From NCBI GenBank assembly GCA_963667505.2, contig OY763490.2, positions 3,596,001 through 3,660,000 on the forward strand: DNA of 64,000 bases, written 5' to 3'. The translations under genes and the position numbers were made by a program. This document shows positions 42,159 to 50,225 of the stretch, in pieces. The notes under the pieces are model-generated. The model worked only from the letters and a program-made list of their open reading frames with translations, ran no database searches and had not been told where the DNA came from. Source of the stretch: Aldehydirespirator sp963667505 (GTDB taxonomy: Bacteria > Actinomycetota > Acidimicrobiia > Acidimicrobiales > Aldehydirespiratoraceae). Every line of letters starts with the position of its first letter. The first letter of the stretch is position 1.

Positions 42159-42551
42159 GTGGCCAGGAGAGAAGAGATCAGGGTCGAGCACTTGAACGAA
42201 CCGCTGAGCCACTACACGGATGCGGTGCGCTTCGGCGACTTGTTGTTCGTCTCCGGCTGCGCCCCGATCGATGCCGACGGCAACTTGATCGGAGGAGACG
42301 ATGTGGCCGCTCAGACTCGACAGGTGCTGCTGCACATTCAGGAGATACTCACCGCGGCCGGAGCCAGCTTCGCCGACATCCTCAAGGTCGTCGTGTACTT
42401 GACCGATGTGAATGACCGGACCAAGATCAACCCCGTCCGGCAGGAGTTCTTCGGCGAGGCGCGACCGGCGAGCACGCTGATCGGCATCAGCGAACTGGCC
42501 GTTCCCGGCATGAAGGTCGAGATCGAAGCCGTCGTGGGGCTCCCCTCATAG
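42159..42551 (+). CDS. RidA family enamine/imine deaminase
   Basis: 130 residues, the full YjgF/RidA length. Motifs include LFVSGCAPIDADGN, TRQVLLHIQEILTAAG, VVVYLTD and RPASTLIGISELAVPGMKVEIEAV, with the conserved Arg-Pro pair near 105. It deaminates reactive 2-aminoacrylate-type enamines, protecting PLP enzymes. GTG start with a perfect AGGAGG ribosome site at 42146-42151. It may be co-transcribed with the NAD-salvage frame. Confidence 0.9.
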   Translation: MARREEIRVEHLNEPLSHYTDAVRFGDLLFVSGCAPIDADGNLIGGDDVAAQTRQVLLHIQEILTAAGASFADILKVVVYLTDVNDRTKINPVRQEFFGEARPASTLIGISELAVPGMKVEIEAVVGLPS

Positions 42552-42680
42552 GAGGCCCGGACTCTCCCTCTCTCCGATGCCGTCAGTTCGCCGATGCCGT
42601 CGGTTTCGGCGGCTGGGAGCGCTCAGGCCACGGCCGTGTCGAGCTAGTCGCCAAGAACCGCGCGCAGAGCAGGCGGTGGG

Positions 42681-43343
42681 TCAGGTTCCGGGCTGGGGGA
42701 CCACCCGCAGGTAGGGGAGGGGCGCCTCCCAGCCGTCGGGGTACTTCTCGGCGGCGGCCTCGTTGGAGACGGCCGGCACGATGATCACGTCCTCGCCGTT
42801 CTGCCAGTTGGCGGGGGTGGCCACCTGCTCGTGGGCGGTGAGCTGCACCGAGTCGAGCAGCCGCAGGATCTCCGCGAAGTTGCGGCCGGTGGTCATCGGG
42901 TAGGTGAGGGTGGCCTTGATCTTCTTGTCGGGGCCGATGATGAACACCGAGCGGGCGGTGGCGTTGTCGGCTGCGGTGCGGCCTTGGGAGGTGTCACCCG
43001 CGTCGGCCGGGAGCATGTCGTAGAGCTTCACCACGTTGAGCCCGGGGTCGCCGATGAGGGGATAGTTGACCGCGTTGCCGGTCGCTGTCTCGATGTCGGC
43101 GGACCAGCCCTGGTGGTCGCTCACCCCGTCGACGCTGATGCCGATGATCTTGCAGTTGCGGGCCTCGAAGTCCGACTTCAGGCCGGCCACCGCGCCCAAC
43201 TCGGTGGTGCACACCGGCGTGAAGTCCTTCGGGTGGGAGAACAGCAGGGCCCATCCGTCGCCGATCCACTCGTGGAAGCTGATCTCTCCCTCGGTGGTGT
43301 CGGCCGTGAAGTCGGGCGCCGTGTCGTTGATGCGTAGTCCCAT
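42681..43343 (-). CDS. Peroxiredoxin (1-Cys/Prx6-like, AhpC/TSA family)
   Basis: 220 residues. The peroxidatic C45 is in HPKDFTPVCTTELG and the C-terminal Prx6-type dimerisation domain is present (GRNFAEILRLLDSVQLT...PANWQNGEDVIIVP). No resolving Cys follows at the 2-Cys position. Reduces peroxides using external thiols. ATG 43343 has a perfect AGGAGG ribosome site, and an inverted repeat covers the expected -35 region. Confidence 0.93.
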   Translation of the reverse strand: MGLRINDTAPDFTADTTEGEISFHEWIGDGWALLFSHPKDFTPVCTTELGAVAGLKSDFEARNCKIIGISVDGVSDHQGWSADIETATGNAVNYPLIGDPGLNVVKLYDMLPADAGDTSQGRTAADNATARSVFIIGPDKKIKATLTYPMTTGRNFAEILRLLDSVQLTAHEQVATPANWQNGEDVIIVPAVSNEAAAEKYPDGWEAPLPYLRVVPQPGT

Positions 43344-43374
43344 GGGGAACCTCCTGGGTTGGCGGGCTGTCCGC

Positions 43375-43420
43375 AGGCTAGCCAGGCATGATGACAATTC
43401 CGACCGGATTAGTCGGGAAT
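43375..43420 (-). promoter_or_regulatory. Peroxiredoxin promoter with operator-like inverted repeat
   Basis: On the minus strand TAGCCT (43375-43380) fits a -10 element. The expected -35 region is covered by an imperfect inverted repeat (ATTCCCGAC, 6 nt, GTCGGAAT; 43397-43420), and another ATTCCGA half-site follows at 43422. This looks like a redox- or metal-sensing regulator site; the regulator is unknown. Confidence 0.4.
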
Positions 43421-43488
43421 CATTCCGAACTGGACAATCGGTTGCCTGAGACCCCGATGCCGTCGGCGCATTCGGGTCTCGGTCACGG

Positions 43489-43575
43489 CGGAGAGTATGG
43501 GATTCGAACCCATGGTGACCCGGAGGCCACAACGGCTTTCGAGGCCGCCCCATTCGTCCGCTCTGGCAACTCTCC
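43489..43575 (-). tRNA. tRNA-Ser (anticodon CGA)
   Basis: 87 nt. Acceptor GGAGAGT/ACTCTCC, anticodon loop CTCGAAA, long class II variable arm, T-arm GGGTTCGAATCCC and discriminator G, all typical of tRNA-Ser. CCA is not fully encoded. Confidence 0.96.
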
Positions 43576-43585
43576 GCCGCTGAGG

Positions 43586-44074
43586 CTACCTGCGGCCCTC
43601 CGGCTCGGCTGCCGCGCCCCGGGCGGAGCCTCGCAGGCCCGAGAAGAAGTCCCGCAACAGGGCGGCGCACTCCTCGGCCCGCACTCCCGGCGCGATCTGG
43701 AACTCGTGGTTGAGCCGGGGGTCGGCGCCGAGGTTGTAGAGCGATCCCAGCGCCCCGGCCTTGGGGTCGTCGGCGCCGAACGCCACCCGGGCGACGCGGG
43801 CCTGCTGCAGGGCGCCCGCGCACATCGGGCACGGCTCCAGGGTCACCGCCACCGTCGCCCCGTCCAGCCTCCACTTGCCGCAGCGGGCCGCGGCGTCGCG
43901 CACCGCCAGGATCTCGGCGTGGGCGGTGGGGTCGCCGGTGCGCTCGCGCTCGTTGTGGCGGCTAGCGACGATCGAGCCGCCGTGCCACACCACCGCGCCC
44001 ACGGGCACGTCGCCGTGAGCGGGCGCCGATCGGGCCTCGGCCAGCGCCAGCGCCATCAGCTCGTCGTCGGTCAC
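43586..44074 (-). CDS. tadA: tRNA-specific adenosine deaminase
   Basis: 162 residues. Zinc deaminase motifs H52-A-E54 (PTAHAEIL) and C82/C85 (EPCPMCAG), with GALGSLYNLGADPRLNH typical of TadA rather than free-nucleoside deaminases. Converts A34 of tRNA-Arg(ACG) to inosine. It lies directly downstream of tRNA-Ser on the same strand order and 28 nt after the aminotransferase stop. Confidence 0.93.
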   Translation of the reverse strand: MTDDELMALALAEARSAPAHGDVPVGAVVWHGGSIVASRHNERERTGDPTAHAEILAVRDAAARCGKWRLDGATVAVTLEPCPMCAGALQQARVARVAFGADDPKAGALGSLYNLGADPRLNHEFQIAPGVRAEECAALLRDFFSGLRGSARGAAAEPEGRR

Positions 44075-44102
44075 GGTGCCCCGGAGATCCGCCGCGCCCC
44101 GG

Positions 44103-44948
44103 TCACGGGTCTATGTCGTTGGCGATCAAGTGGGCCATCGCCGCGGCTGCGGTCGCGGTGAGCTCGCCGTCGACCACCGGCAGGTCGGTGTCGTCGATTC
44201 GGCCGATCGATTGGACGCTTCGGGTCGAGGAGGCGAGGAAGGCCTCGGGCACCAGCGGCAGGTCCTCCACCGGCAGGTGGGTCTCGGCCACGTCAACGCG
44301 TTCCATGATCAGCTCGCGGGTGACGCCGGCCAGGCAGCCGGTGTCCAGCGGCGGCGTGTGCAGCCGCTCGCCGTCGGACCAGAAGATGTTGGACCCGGTG
44401 CCCTCGCTCACCCGGCCCCGGGTGTCGGCAAAAATCGCCTCGGACGCGCCCCGGCGGCGGGCCTCGGCCAGGGCCAGGACGTTCTCGGCGTAGGAGGTGG
44501 TCTTGATGCCGGCCATCGCTCCCCGCTCGTTGCGGGCGAAGGGCACCACCGCCACCGCGGCGCCCGGCTGGTAGTCGGGCGGCTGGTTGCCGGCGACCAC
44601 GATGGCCGAAGCCCGCTCCTCACCCCGCTTCGAGCCCAGCGGACCGCCGCCGCTGGTGGAGGTGACGCGCACCACCCCTGCGCCGGGGGCGACGGCCAGG
44701 CACTGGTCGATGGCGGCCCTCAGGTCGTCATCGCTGTAGGGGCACTCGAACCGCAGGGCCTGGGCCGAGCGCCGCAGACGCTCGAGATGCCGGCCCACGG
44801 CGAATGCGGCCACTTTGCTGCTGCCTCTCACTACCAGCAGCGTCTCGAACACGCCGTCGCCGACGAGCACGCCGTGGTCGTCGACCCGCAGATGCGGATC
44901 GTCGGGTGCCACCATGCGTCCGTTCATCCACACGGCCTGCGCGCTCAC
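44103..44948 (-). CDS. Class IV aminotransferase (aminodeoxychorismate lyase/branched-chain type)
   Basis: 281 residues. PLP-binding K149 is in MAGIKTTSYAEN and the phosphate-binding loop is RVSEGTGSNIFW. Length and the short N terminus (WMNGRMV) fit PabC or D-amino-acid/branched-chain aminotransferase; PabC is slightly favoured but not proven, as no pabAB is nearby. GTG 44948 is preceded 7 nt upstream by TAGGTT. Confidence 0.85.
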   Translation of the reverse strand: MSAQAVWMNGRMVAPDDPHLRVDDHGVLVGDGVFETLLVVRGSSKVAAFAVGRHLERLRRSAQALRFECPYSDDDLRAAIDQCLAVAPGAGVVRVTSTSGGGPLGSKRGEERASAIVVAGNQPPDYQPGAAVAVVPFARNERGAMAGIKTTSYAENVLALAEARRRGASEAIFADTRGRVSEGTGSNIFWSDGERLHTPPLDTGCLAGVTRELIMERVDVAETHLPVEDLPLVPEAFLASSTRSVQSIGRIDDTDLPVVDGELTATAAAAMAHLIANDIDP

Positions 44949-44955
44949 GGCCCCG

Positions 44956-44961
44956 AACCTA
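44956..44961 (-). promoter_or_regulatory. -10 element for class IV aminotransferase
   Basis: TAGGTT on the minus strand, 7 nt before the GTG start at 44948. Confidence 0.45.
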
Positions 44962-45074
44962 CCGGAGCGAGCGCGACCGGCCGGTGACGCCCGTCCGTCG
45001 CGCTCGACCTGGGCTGCTACCCCACGATGGCCATCTGGTGCGTGCGCTTCGACGTGTCTTCAGCGGGGCCGGGC

Positions 45075-46253
45075 TCACTCCGGGCTGAAGGTGGCGTCGA
45101 GCAGGAACGACGAGCCGGGGGAGGGGTCGGCGCCCAGTCCGGCCAGTTCGACGACGAACCAGTCGTCGCCTCCCTCGGACGGTTCCAGCCGGGCCACCAC
45201 CAGCGTCGGCGTGCGGTCCGAGGTCATCCAGGCCACCGACGTCGAGTCGTCGGACCACCGCGGAGGGCCGTAGCCGCCGCCGTCCAGCAGGCTCAACTCC
45301 TGGGTGTGGCGGTCGAAGAGCCAGGCCGGACTGGTGTTGTTGAGCATCCAGCGGCCGTCGGGCGACAGGTGGATGGTGGCGAGCTCGGCGACGAACGCCT
45401 CGGAAAGCTCGGCGGCGTCGTCGGTGGCCGCGCCCACGGCCACCACCGTGCAGTTCAGCCGCTCGTCGCAGCGCTGCTCCACCCGCAGGCCCGTGCTCGC
45501 CGCCAGCACCCGGTGCTCGCTGACGACCTCGAAGCCCGCGAAGGCGGGGCGGAACGTTGTGCCGGCCGGGGAGACGACCAGCACCCCCGCGGCGTCCGTC
45601 AACAGCACCTCGGATCCTGCCGGCGCCCGCAGTTCGCCGGTGACGATCCCGTAGTCCTGCCAGGCGTTGAGCTGGACGGCGCCGTGGGGCCCGTCGGGCC
45701 GGCTGACGACCCAGAAGTCCACCAGCGGCTCGATCGAGGGCACCACCTGGGCGCTAGACGCGAGGAGCACCGCGGTGGGCGGATCGGCGGCCAACGACAG
45801 GCCCACGGTGCGCTTGCCGTCGGTCAGCAGCTCGAAGCCGGCGATCTCCAGCCTCGTCCCGGACGCCTCGATGGGCACCCGCCGCACCGTCCCGGTCGCC
45901 AAGTCCAGCAGGGCCACATGGCTGCCGCTCAGATAGGCGAGCCGGCCCTCCAGTTCGCTGAACGGTTCGACGGAGGCCGCCTCCCCGAGCTCGTCGGTCT
46001 CGGCACTGGCCTCGGCCTTCGGTGGAGGGCTGGTCGTGGTCGGAGCACTGGAGCGCTCCTCGTCCACCGGGTCGGCCTCCCGCCCCTCGGTGCCGCTGCC
46101 GTCGCCGCTGGTGAGGCTGAGTAGCCAGAGCACGACAACAAGCCCGACAAGCACACCCACGAGCCCCGCCGCAGCCGGCAACGACCGCCGCTCCCCGCTG
46201 TCGTCGTCACCGCCACCGTCGCCGTCGCGGTCGTCCACCAGCACCGCGTCCAC
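45075..46253 (-). CDS. Membrane-anchored protein with beta-propeller-like exterior
   Basis: 392 residues from GTG 46253; I do not recognise a named family. An acidic Asp/Gly-rich cytoplasmic leader (about 1-25) is followed by one transmembrane helix (about 28-48: GLVGVLVGLVVVLWLL) and a Ser/Thr/Pro/Glu linker. The remaining roughly 300 residues are beta-rich with repeated strand-turn patterns (LAYLSGSHVALLDLATGTV, WMLNNTSPAWLFDRHTQELSLL, TSVAWMTSD), as in WD/TolB-like propellers. Probably an extracytoplasmic sensor or binding protein. Confidence 0.7.
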   Translation of the reverse strand: MDAVLVDDRDGDGGGDDDSGERRSLPAAAGLVGVLVGLVVVLWLLSLTSGDGSGTEGREADPVDEERSSAPTTTSPPPKAEASAETDELGEAASVEPFSELEGRLAYLSGSHVALLDLATGTVRRVPIEASGTRLEIAGFELLTDGKRTVGLSLAADPPTAVLLASSAQVVPSIEPLVDFWVVSRPDGPHGAVQLNAWQDYGIVTGELRAPAGSEVLLTDAAGVLVVSPAGTTFRPAFAGFEVVSEHRVLAASTGLRVEQRCDERLNCTVVAVGAATDDAAELSEAFVAELATIHLSPDGRWMLNNTSPAWLFDRHTQELSLLDGGGYGPPRWSDDSTSVAWMTSDRTPTLVVARLEPSEGGDDWFVVELAGLGADPSPGSSFLLDATFSPE

Positions 46254-46350
46254 CCGCGCACGGTAGCGCCACCATCGACCCGGAGATGCACCCCTGGCCG
46301 CGTCCAAAGCGCTCGTGAGCAGTCACGTAGAGTTCTGATTTGATCCGGCC

Positions 46351-46746
46351 GTGCAGGAGAAGGTCCGACGCGTGGTGCGCGTCCTGATGGAGACCGAGGA
46401 CGAACCCGACCACGATCCAGCTCCGGGCACCACCGACTTCAGCGAGCTGACAGGGGTCAACCTGGTACACCGCGGTGCGGTCGCCGACGTCGAGTTGGAC
46501 AACATGGACGAGTCGCTCGGAACGTTGGTGTGGTTCGGTCTCGTGGGACCTGTGATCGAGTCCCTGGCAACTGGCACGGTCCTGTTGGCCGACGAGCTCG
46601 ATGCCAGCCTCCACCCGGACCTTGTGGCGCAACTCGTGCAGCTCTACCAGAACCCGTCCAATAGCGGTACTCCTGCCCAGCCATCGTGGTCCTCTCTGTT
46701 GCGAGCCAAAGCGGGGTCCGCTAACTGTCATTCATCACATCATTGA
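46351..46746 (+). pseudogene. Truncated AAA ATPase fragment (RloA/AAA_21-like C-terminal part)
   Basis: About 110 residues match only the late part of this ATPase class: LGTLVWFGLVGPVIESL, Walker B TVLLADELDASLHPDLV and YQNPSNSGTPAQ. The Walker A region is absent upstream and the expected post-Walker-B switch (LIFTTHD-type) is replaced by unrelated sequence after about 46680. The fragment lies immediately beside tRNA-Ser(GGA), a common integration site, and is probably the relic of a lost defence or mobile module. Confidence 0.65.
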
Positions 46747-46751
46747 ATATG

Positions 46752-46836
46752 CGGAGGGTGTGGGATTTGAACCCACGGAGGCTCTCGCCTCACACGCTTT
46801 CCAAGCGTGCCCATTCGGCCGCTCTGGCAACCCTCC
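46752..46836 (-). tRNA. tRNA-Ser (anticodon GGA)
   Basis: 85 nt. Acceptor GGAGGGT/ACCCTCC, anticodon loop TTGGAAA, class II variable arm, T-arm GGGTTCAAATCCC and discriminator G. CCA is not encoded. Confidence 0.96.
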
Positions 46837-46870
46837 CCGGCCCGGCGCAGCGGGTCCGGACCCGCGAGGG

Positions 46871-46876
46871 TATCGT
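46871..46876 (+). promoter_or_regulatory. -10 element for SRP RNA
   Basis: TATCGT; transcription would begin near 46884, about 20 nt before the folded SRP RNA. Confidence 0.35.
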
Positions 46877-46902
46877 GTCGGCTCCAGCGCCCGTTTCGGG
46901 GT

Positions 46903-47008
46903 GTGACGGCCGGGTCCTGTGCAACGGACGCCTGTGAACCGGGTCAGGGCCGGAAGGCAGCAGCTCTCAGCAGTACCGCCCGGGTGCCGCAGACAGCCTG
47001 GCCGTCAC
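46903..47008 (+). ncRNA. ffs: Signal recognition particle RNA (4.5S-type)
   Basis: The universal SRP apical domain is present: GGGTCAGGGCCGGAAGGCAG then CAG, with the GGAA tetraloop and the asymmetric internal loop bound by Ffh. The terminal helix closes exactly, GTGACGGCC (46903-46911) pairing with GGCCGTCAC (47000-47008), giving a 106-nt hairpin of the small bacterial type. The order tRNA-Ser, ffs, dnaX, recR is a common bacterial arrangement. Confidence 0.95.
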
Positions 47009-47138
47009 TCCCGGGAGCGGGCGCCGACGCGCCCTCCTTGGCGGGGCCTCAGCGGGCTGAGTGTGGGGTGCAGGCGTCGGCTGGTAGGGCGGCCGCGGGC
47101 TAAGTACGAGGGACCGGCGGGCTGTCAGAGTCCAGGTC

Positions 47139-47144
47139 TAGAGT
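47139..47144 (+). promoter_or_regulatory. -10 element for dnaX
   Basis: TAGAGT, 7 nt before the GTG start at 47152. Confidence 0.45.
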
Positions 47145-47151
47145 CCACGCG

Positions 47152-49176
47152 GTGGCCTATCAGTCCCTGTACCTGCTGTACCGGCCCACGCGGTTCTCGG
47201 AGATCAAGGGCCAGGACCATGTGGTGCGGGCCCTTCAGACGGCGGTGCGCGAGCACAAGGTCGGCCACGCCTATCTGCTTCATGGCCCGCGGGGCAGCGG
47301 CAAGACCTCCACCGCCCGGGTGTTGGCCAAGGCGCTGAACTGCACCGACATCGGCGACGACGGCGAGCCTTGCTGCGTCTGCGAGTCCTGCGTGTCGATC
47401 CAGAAGGGCCGCTCGTTCGATCTCCAGGAGCTCGACGCCGCCTCCAACAACAAGGTCGACGACATGCGGGCGCTGCTCGAGCGGGTCAATCTGGCCTCGC
47501 CGGGCCAGGCCAAGGTGTATCTGCTCGACGAGGTGCACATGCTCACCGCCGGTGCCGAGAACGCGCTGCTAAAGACTCTGGAGGAGCCGCCCGGCCATGT
47601 GACGTGGGTGCTGGCCACGACCGAGCCTCACAAGGTGGCCCAGACCATCCGCAGCCGCTGCCAGGTGTTCGAGCTCGGCCTGGTCGGCGCCGACCTGATG
47701 GCCGAGCACGTCCGCTACGTCGTCTCCGACGCCGGGCTTGAGGTCGATGACGACGCCGTGGACTACGTGGTCTCAGCGGGCGACGGATCGGTGCGCGACA
47801 CCCTCAGCGCGCTCGACCGGGTGGCCGCCGGCGGCGGAACCGTGGAGCTCGACTCCTCCACCGACGACATCCTCGACGCCATCGCCGACCGAGACCCCGT
47901 CCGGGCCCTCTCGGCGATCGGCGAGGCGGTGGGAAGGGGCCGCGACCCCCGCACCGTGGGCGAGGCTGTGCTGGCCGGGCTGCGCGACGCGTTCTTGACC
48001 GCCATGGGCGATTCTCCGCCCCGGCTTTCCGAACACGAGCAGTCCAGAGCGGCAGCGCTGGCCCAGAAGATGTCGCCGCCGGCGATGACTCGGGGGCTTG
48101 AGACGTTGGGAAGAGCCCTGGTCGACATGCGGCAGGCACCTGACCCCAGAGTCGACATCGAGGTTGCTCTGGTGCGCCTGTGCCAGACGGACCATCAACG
48201 GTCGCTTGAATCCCTGCTCGATCGGGTTCAGCGTCTCGAGGAGCGTCTCGGCCCGACGCACGGCGGATCACCGCCAACGGCAGAGGCTCCGCCGCCTCCC
48301 GCTCCGGAGGTGCCCCGCTCCCCGATGGCCTCACCGCCCGGGCGTGGGGCGTCCGCTCCGGCGGATCCTCAGCCCCGAGGACGGTCGCGGTCGGGCGGAC
48401 CGGCGCAGTCGGCTCGCGAAATGCTCGGCCCGCGCCCGACGGCACCCAAAGCCGGGGCCGAGACCGCCCATGCAGGACCATCGCCGGACGCTCCGAGCCG
48501 AGCAGTGCCTCCGCCGGTGCCGGCGCAGGACCCGGCTCTGCTACGTCCGCAGACGGCCACCGAGGTGGTGGAGCTGGCCGGTCGGCACTTGGGCTTCAGC
48601 CGCCAGTCGGTGATCGAGCGGGCGAACGAACTGCTGCCTCCCCGAGAGGGCCGGCGCGATCCGGACGAGTTGCTTGTGCTGTGGCATGACCTCGTCGCCC
48701 GATGGGAGGCCGAGCGGTCCTCGCAGCGTCAGGACTCGCCGGAGTCCCCCGCCGAGGCGATGCCCGGCCCCGATGCGGGTTCTGAGGCTCCGTCGGAACC
48801 CGCCGCTGGGGACGACGCCGCGTCAGCTAGCGATGGGTCGCCCGGCGCTTCGTCGGAGCCTCGCGTCGAGTCGGGTCCGGCAGCTTCGTCGGAGCCTCGC
48901 GTCGAGTCGGGGTCGGCCACTTCGTTGCGGTCGCGAGCCGAGTCGGGTCTGGCCGCTTCGTCAGAGTCCCGCGTCGAGTCGGGTCTGGCCGCCTCGTCAG
49001 AGTCCCGCGTCGAGTCGGGCCTCGCAGACGACTACGGGGACGACGAGAGCATCGACGTCAACAGCCTGCGAGAAGCACCCACTCATGCCGCTGACATCGA
49101 GGCCCGGATCATGCAGATGTTTCCCGGAGCCAGGCTCGAGGACCTGTCCGACAGCGACGAATCCGGGGCCTCTTGA
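47152..49176 (+). CDS. dnaX: DNA polymerase III subunits gamma/tau
   Basis: 674 residues; clamp-loader ATPase. Walker A GPRGSGKT at 45-52, zinc module with C64 and the CCVCESC cluster (74-80), Walker B LLDEVHM near 125 and sensor 1 ATTEPHK. The tau-like C-terminal region from about 360 is Pro/Ser/Glu-rich and contains five 12-residue repeats (SSExRVESGxAA). It ends in an acidic MFPGARLEDL tail that may bind the polymerase. A leaderless GTG start is supported by TAGAGT. The stop overlaps the recR TTG start by 4 nt. No programmed frameshift slippery site was noticed. Confidence 0.95.
   Translation: MAYQSLYLLYRPTRFSEIKGQDHVVRALQTAVREHKVGHAYLLHGPRGSGKTSTARVLAKALNCTDIGDDGEPCCVCESCVSIQKGRSFDLQELDAASNNKVDDMRALLERVNLASPGQAKVYLLDEVHMLTAGAENALLKTLEEPPGHVTWVLATTEPHKVAQTIRSRCQVFELGLVGADLMAEHVRYVVSDAGLEVDDDAVDYVVSAGDGSVRDTLSALDRVAAGGGTVELDSSTDDILDAIADRDPVRALSAIGEAVGRGRDPRTVGEAVLAGLRDAFLTAMGDSPPRLSEHEQSRAAALAQKMSPPAMTRGLETLGRALVDMRQAPDPRVDIEVALVRLCQTDHQRSLESLLDRVQRLEERLGPTHGGSPPTAEAPPPPAPEVPRSPMASPPGRGASAPADPQPRGRSRSGGPAQSAREMLGPRPTAPKAGAETAHAGPSPDAPSRAVPPPVPAQDPALLRPQTATEVVELAGRHLGFSRQSVIERANELLPPREGRRDPDELLVLWHDLVARWEAERSSQRQDSPESPAEAMPGPDAGSEAPSEPAAGDDAASASDGSPGASSEPRVESGPAASSEPRVESGSATSLRSRAESGLAASSESRVESGLAASSESRVESGLADDYGDDESIDVNSLREAPTHAADIEARIMQMFPGARLEDLSDSDESGAS
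48851..49030 (+). repeat. 36-bp tandem repeat in dnaX tail
   Basis: Five units begin at 48851, 48887, 48923, 48959 and 48995 (period exactly 36), encoding SSEPRVESGPAA-like repeats. The third unit is the most diverged. Confidence 0.88.
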
Positions 49177-49781
49177 GCTACTCCAGCGCCGTTCAAGAAC
49201 TGATCGACCAACTGGGCCGTCTGCCGGGCATCGGGCCCAAGTCCGCCCAGCGGGTCGCCTTCCACCTGCTCAGGGTGTCCTCCGAGGACGCCAATCGGCT
49301 GGCCAGGGCCATCTCCGAAGCCAAGGAGCGGGTGTCGTACTGCCCCCGCTGCTTCAACTTCTCCGAACAAGCCGACGAGTGCGTCGTCTGCCGCGACTCC
49401 AGACGCGAGGCCGGCATCCTCTGCGTCGTCGAGGACGCTCAGGACGTGGTGGCGGTTGAGCGGACCGGGGAGTACCGCGGCCGCTATCACGTGCTGCAGG
49501 GTGCGTTCAGCCCGATAGACGGCATCGGTGTCGAGCAGTTGCGCCTCAAGGAGCTGATGGCTCGGGTGTCCGAGGAGGACATCGACGAGGTCGTGGTGGC
49601 CACCAACCCCAACATCGAGGGCGAGGCCACCGCGATGCTCATCCACAAGTACCTCAAACCGGCGGGTGTGCGGGTCACCCGAATCGCTAGCGGGCTGCCG
49701 GTCGGCGGCGACCTGGAGTACGCCGACGAACTCACCCTGGGGAGGGCGTTCGAGGGCCGGCGGGAGGTGGACGCGGGCTAG
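49173..49781 (+). CDS. recR: Recombination mediator protein RecR
   Basis: 202 residues. Helix-hairpin-helix LPGIGPKSAQR, zinc finger CPRC...CVVC, TOPRIM segment CVVEDAQDVVAVERTGEYRGRYHVL and the closing ASGLPVGGDLEYADELTLGRAF are all present. Loads RecA with RecF/RecO during gap repair. TTG start overlaps the dnaX stop (TTGA), so it is translated by coupling. Confidence 0.96.
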   Translation: MSYSSAVQELIDQLGRLPGIGPKSAQRVAFHLLRVSSEDANRLARAISEAKERVSYCPRCFNFSEQADECVVCRDSRREAGILCVVEDAQDVVAVERTGEYRGRYHVLQGAFSPIDGIGVEQLRLKELMARVSEEDIDEVVVATNPNIEGEATAMLIHKYLKPAGVRVTRIASGLPVGGDLEYADELTLGRAFEGRREVDAG

Positions 49782-49796
49782 CCGCAGCCGCATCGG

Positions 49797-49802
49797 TACC
49801 CT
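49797..49802 (+). promoter_or_regulatory. -10 element for methylmalonyl-CoA epimerase-like gene
   Basis: TACCCT, 6 nt before the GTG at 49809. Confidence 0.45.
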
Positions 49803-49808
49803 GAACGG

Positions 49809-50210
49809 GTGCTGCTCACCGAGATCGACCATGTGGCCATAGCCGTCCGGGACCTGGACGAGGCCATCGCCTGGTACCGGGACGCACTGGGTGCGGAGGT
49901 CGAGCACCGCGAGACGGTGGAGAGCGACGGGGTGGAGGAGGCGTTGCTGGCGGTGGCCGAGAGCTATGTCCAGCTGATATCGGCCACCCGCGACGACTCG
50001 CCGGTGGCCAAGTTCCTCGACAAGCGGGGCGAGGGACTGCACCACGTCGGCTACCGGGTGCAGGACTGCGCGGCCGCCTTGGAAGCGATGGTGCAGGCCG
50101 GAGCCAAGCCCATAGATCGGGAGCCGAGGCCGGGGAGCCGCGGCACCACCATCGCCTTCATCCACCCCAAGGGGTCGTTCGGCACCCTGATCGAGTTGGT
50201 CGAGGTCTAG
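49809..50210 (+). CDS. mce: Methylmalonyl-CoA epimerase (VOC family)
   Basis: 133 residues, the usual epimerase length. Metal ligands: His near 8 in IDHVAIAV, His in GLHHVGYRV near 78 and Glu in TLIELVEV at the end. ESYVQLISATRDDSPVAKFLDKRGEG is characteristic. Epimerises (2S)/(2R)-methylmalonyl-CoA between propionyl-CoA carboxylase and mutase; an acyl-CoA carboxylase beta subunit is encoded at 61 kb. The exonuclease gene follows by 15 nt. Confidence 0.9.
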   Translation: MLLTEIDHVAIAVRDLDEAIAWYRDALGAEVEHRETVESDGVEEALLAVAESYVQLISATRDDSPVAKFLDKRGEGLHHVGYRVQDCAAALEAMVQAGAKPIDREPRPGSRGTTIAFIHPKGSFGTLIELVEV

Positions 50211-50225
50211 GGGAGGAGCGAGCCG

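Noticed and set aside
46351..46836. Integrated prophage or genomic island at the tRNA-Ser genes
   Set aside because: No integrase, no phage genes and no duplicated tRNA end were found. Only a short ATPase fragment is present.
48000..49176. Programmed frameshift producing a short gamma form of DnaX
   Set aside because: No A-rich slippery sequence with a following hairpin was noticed.
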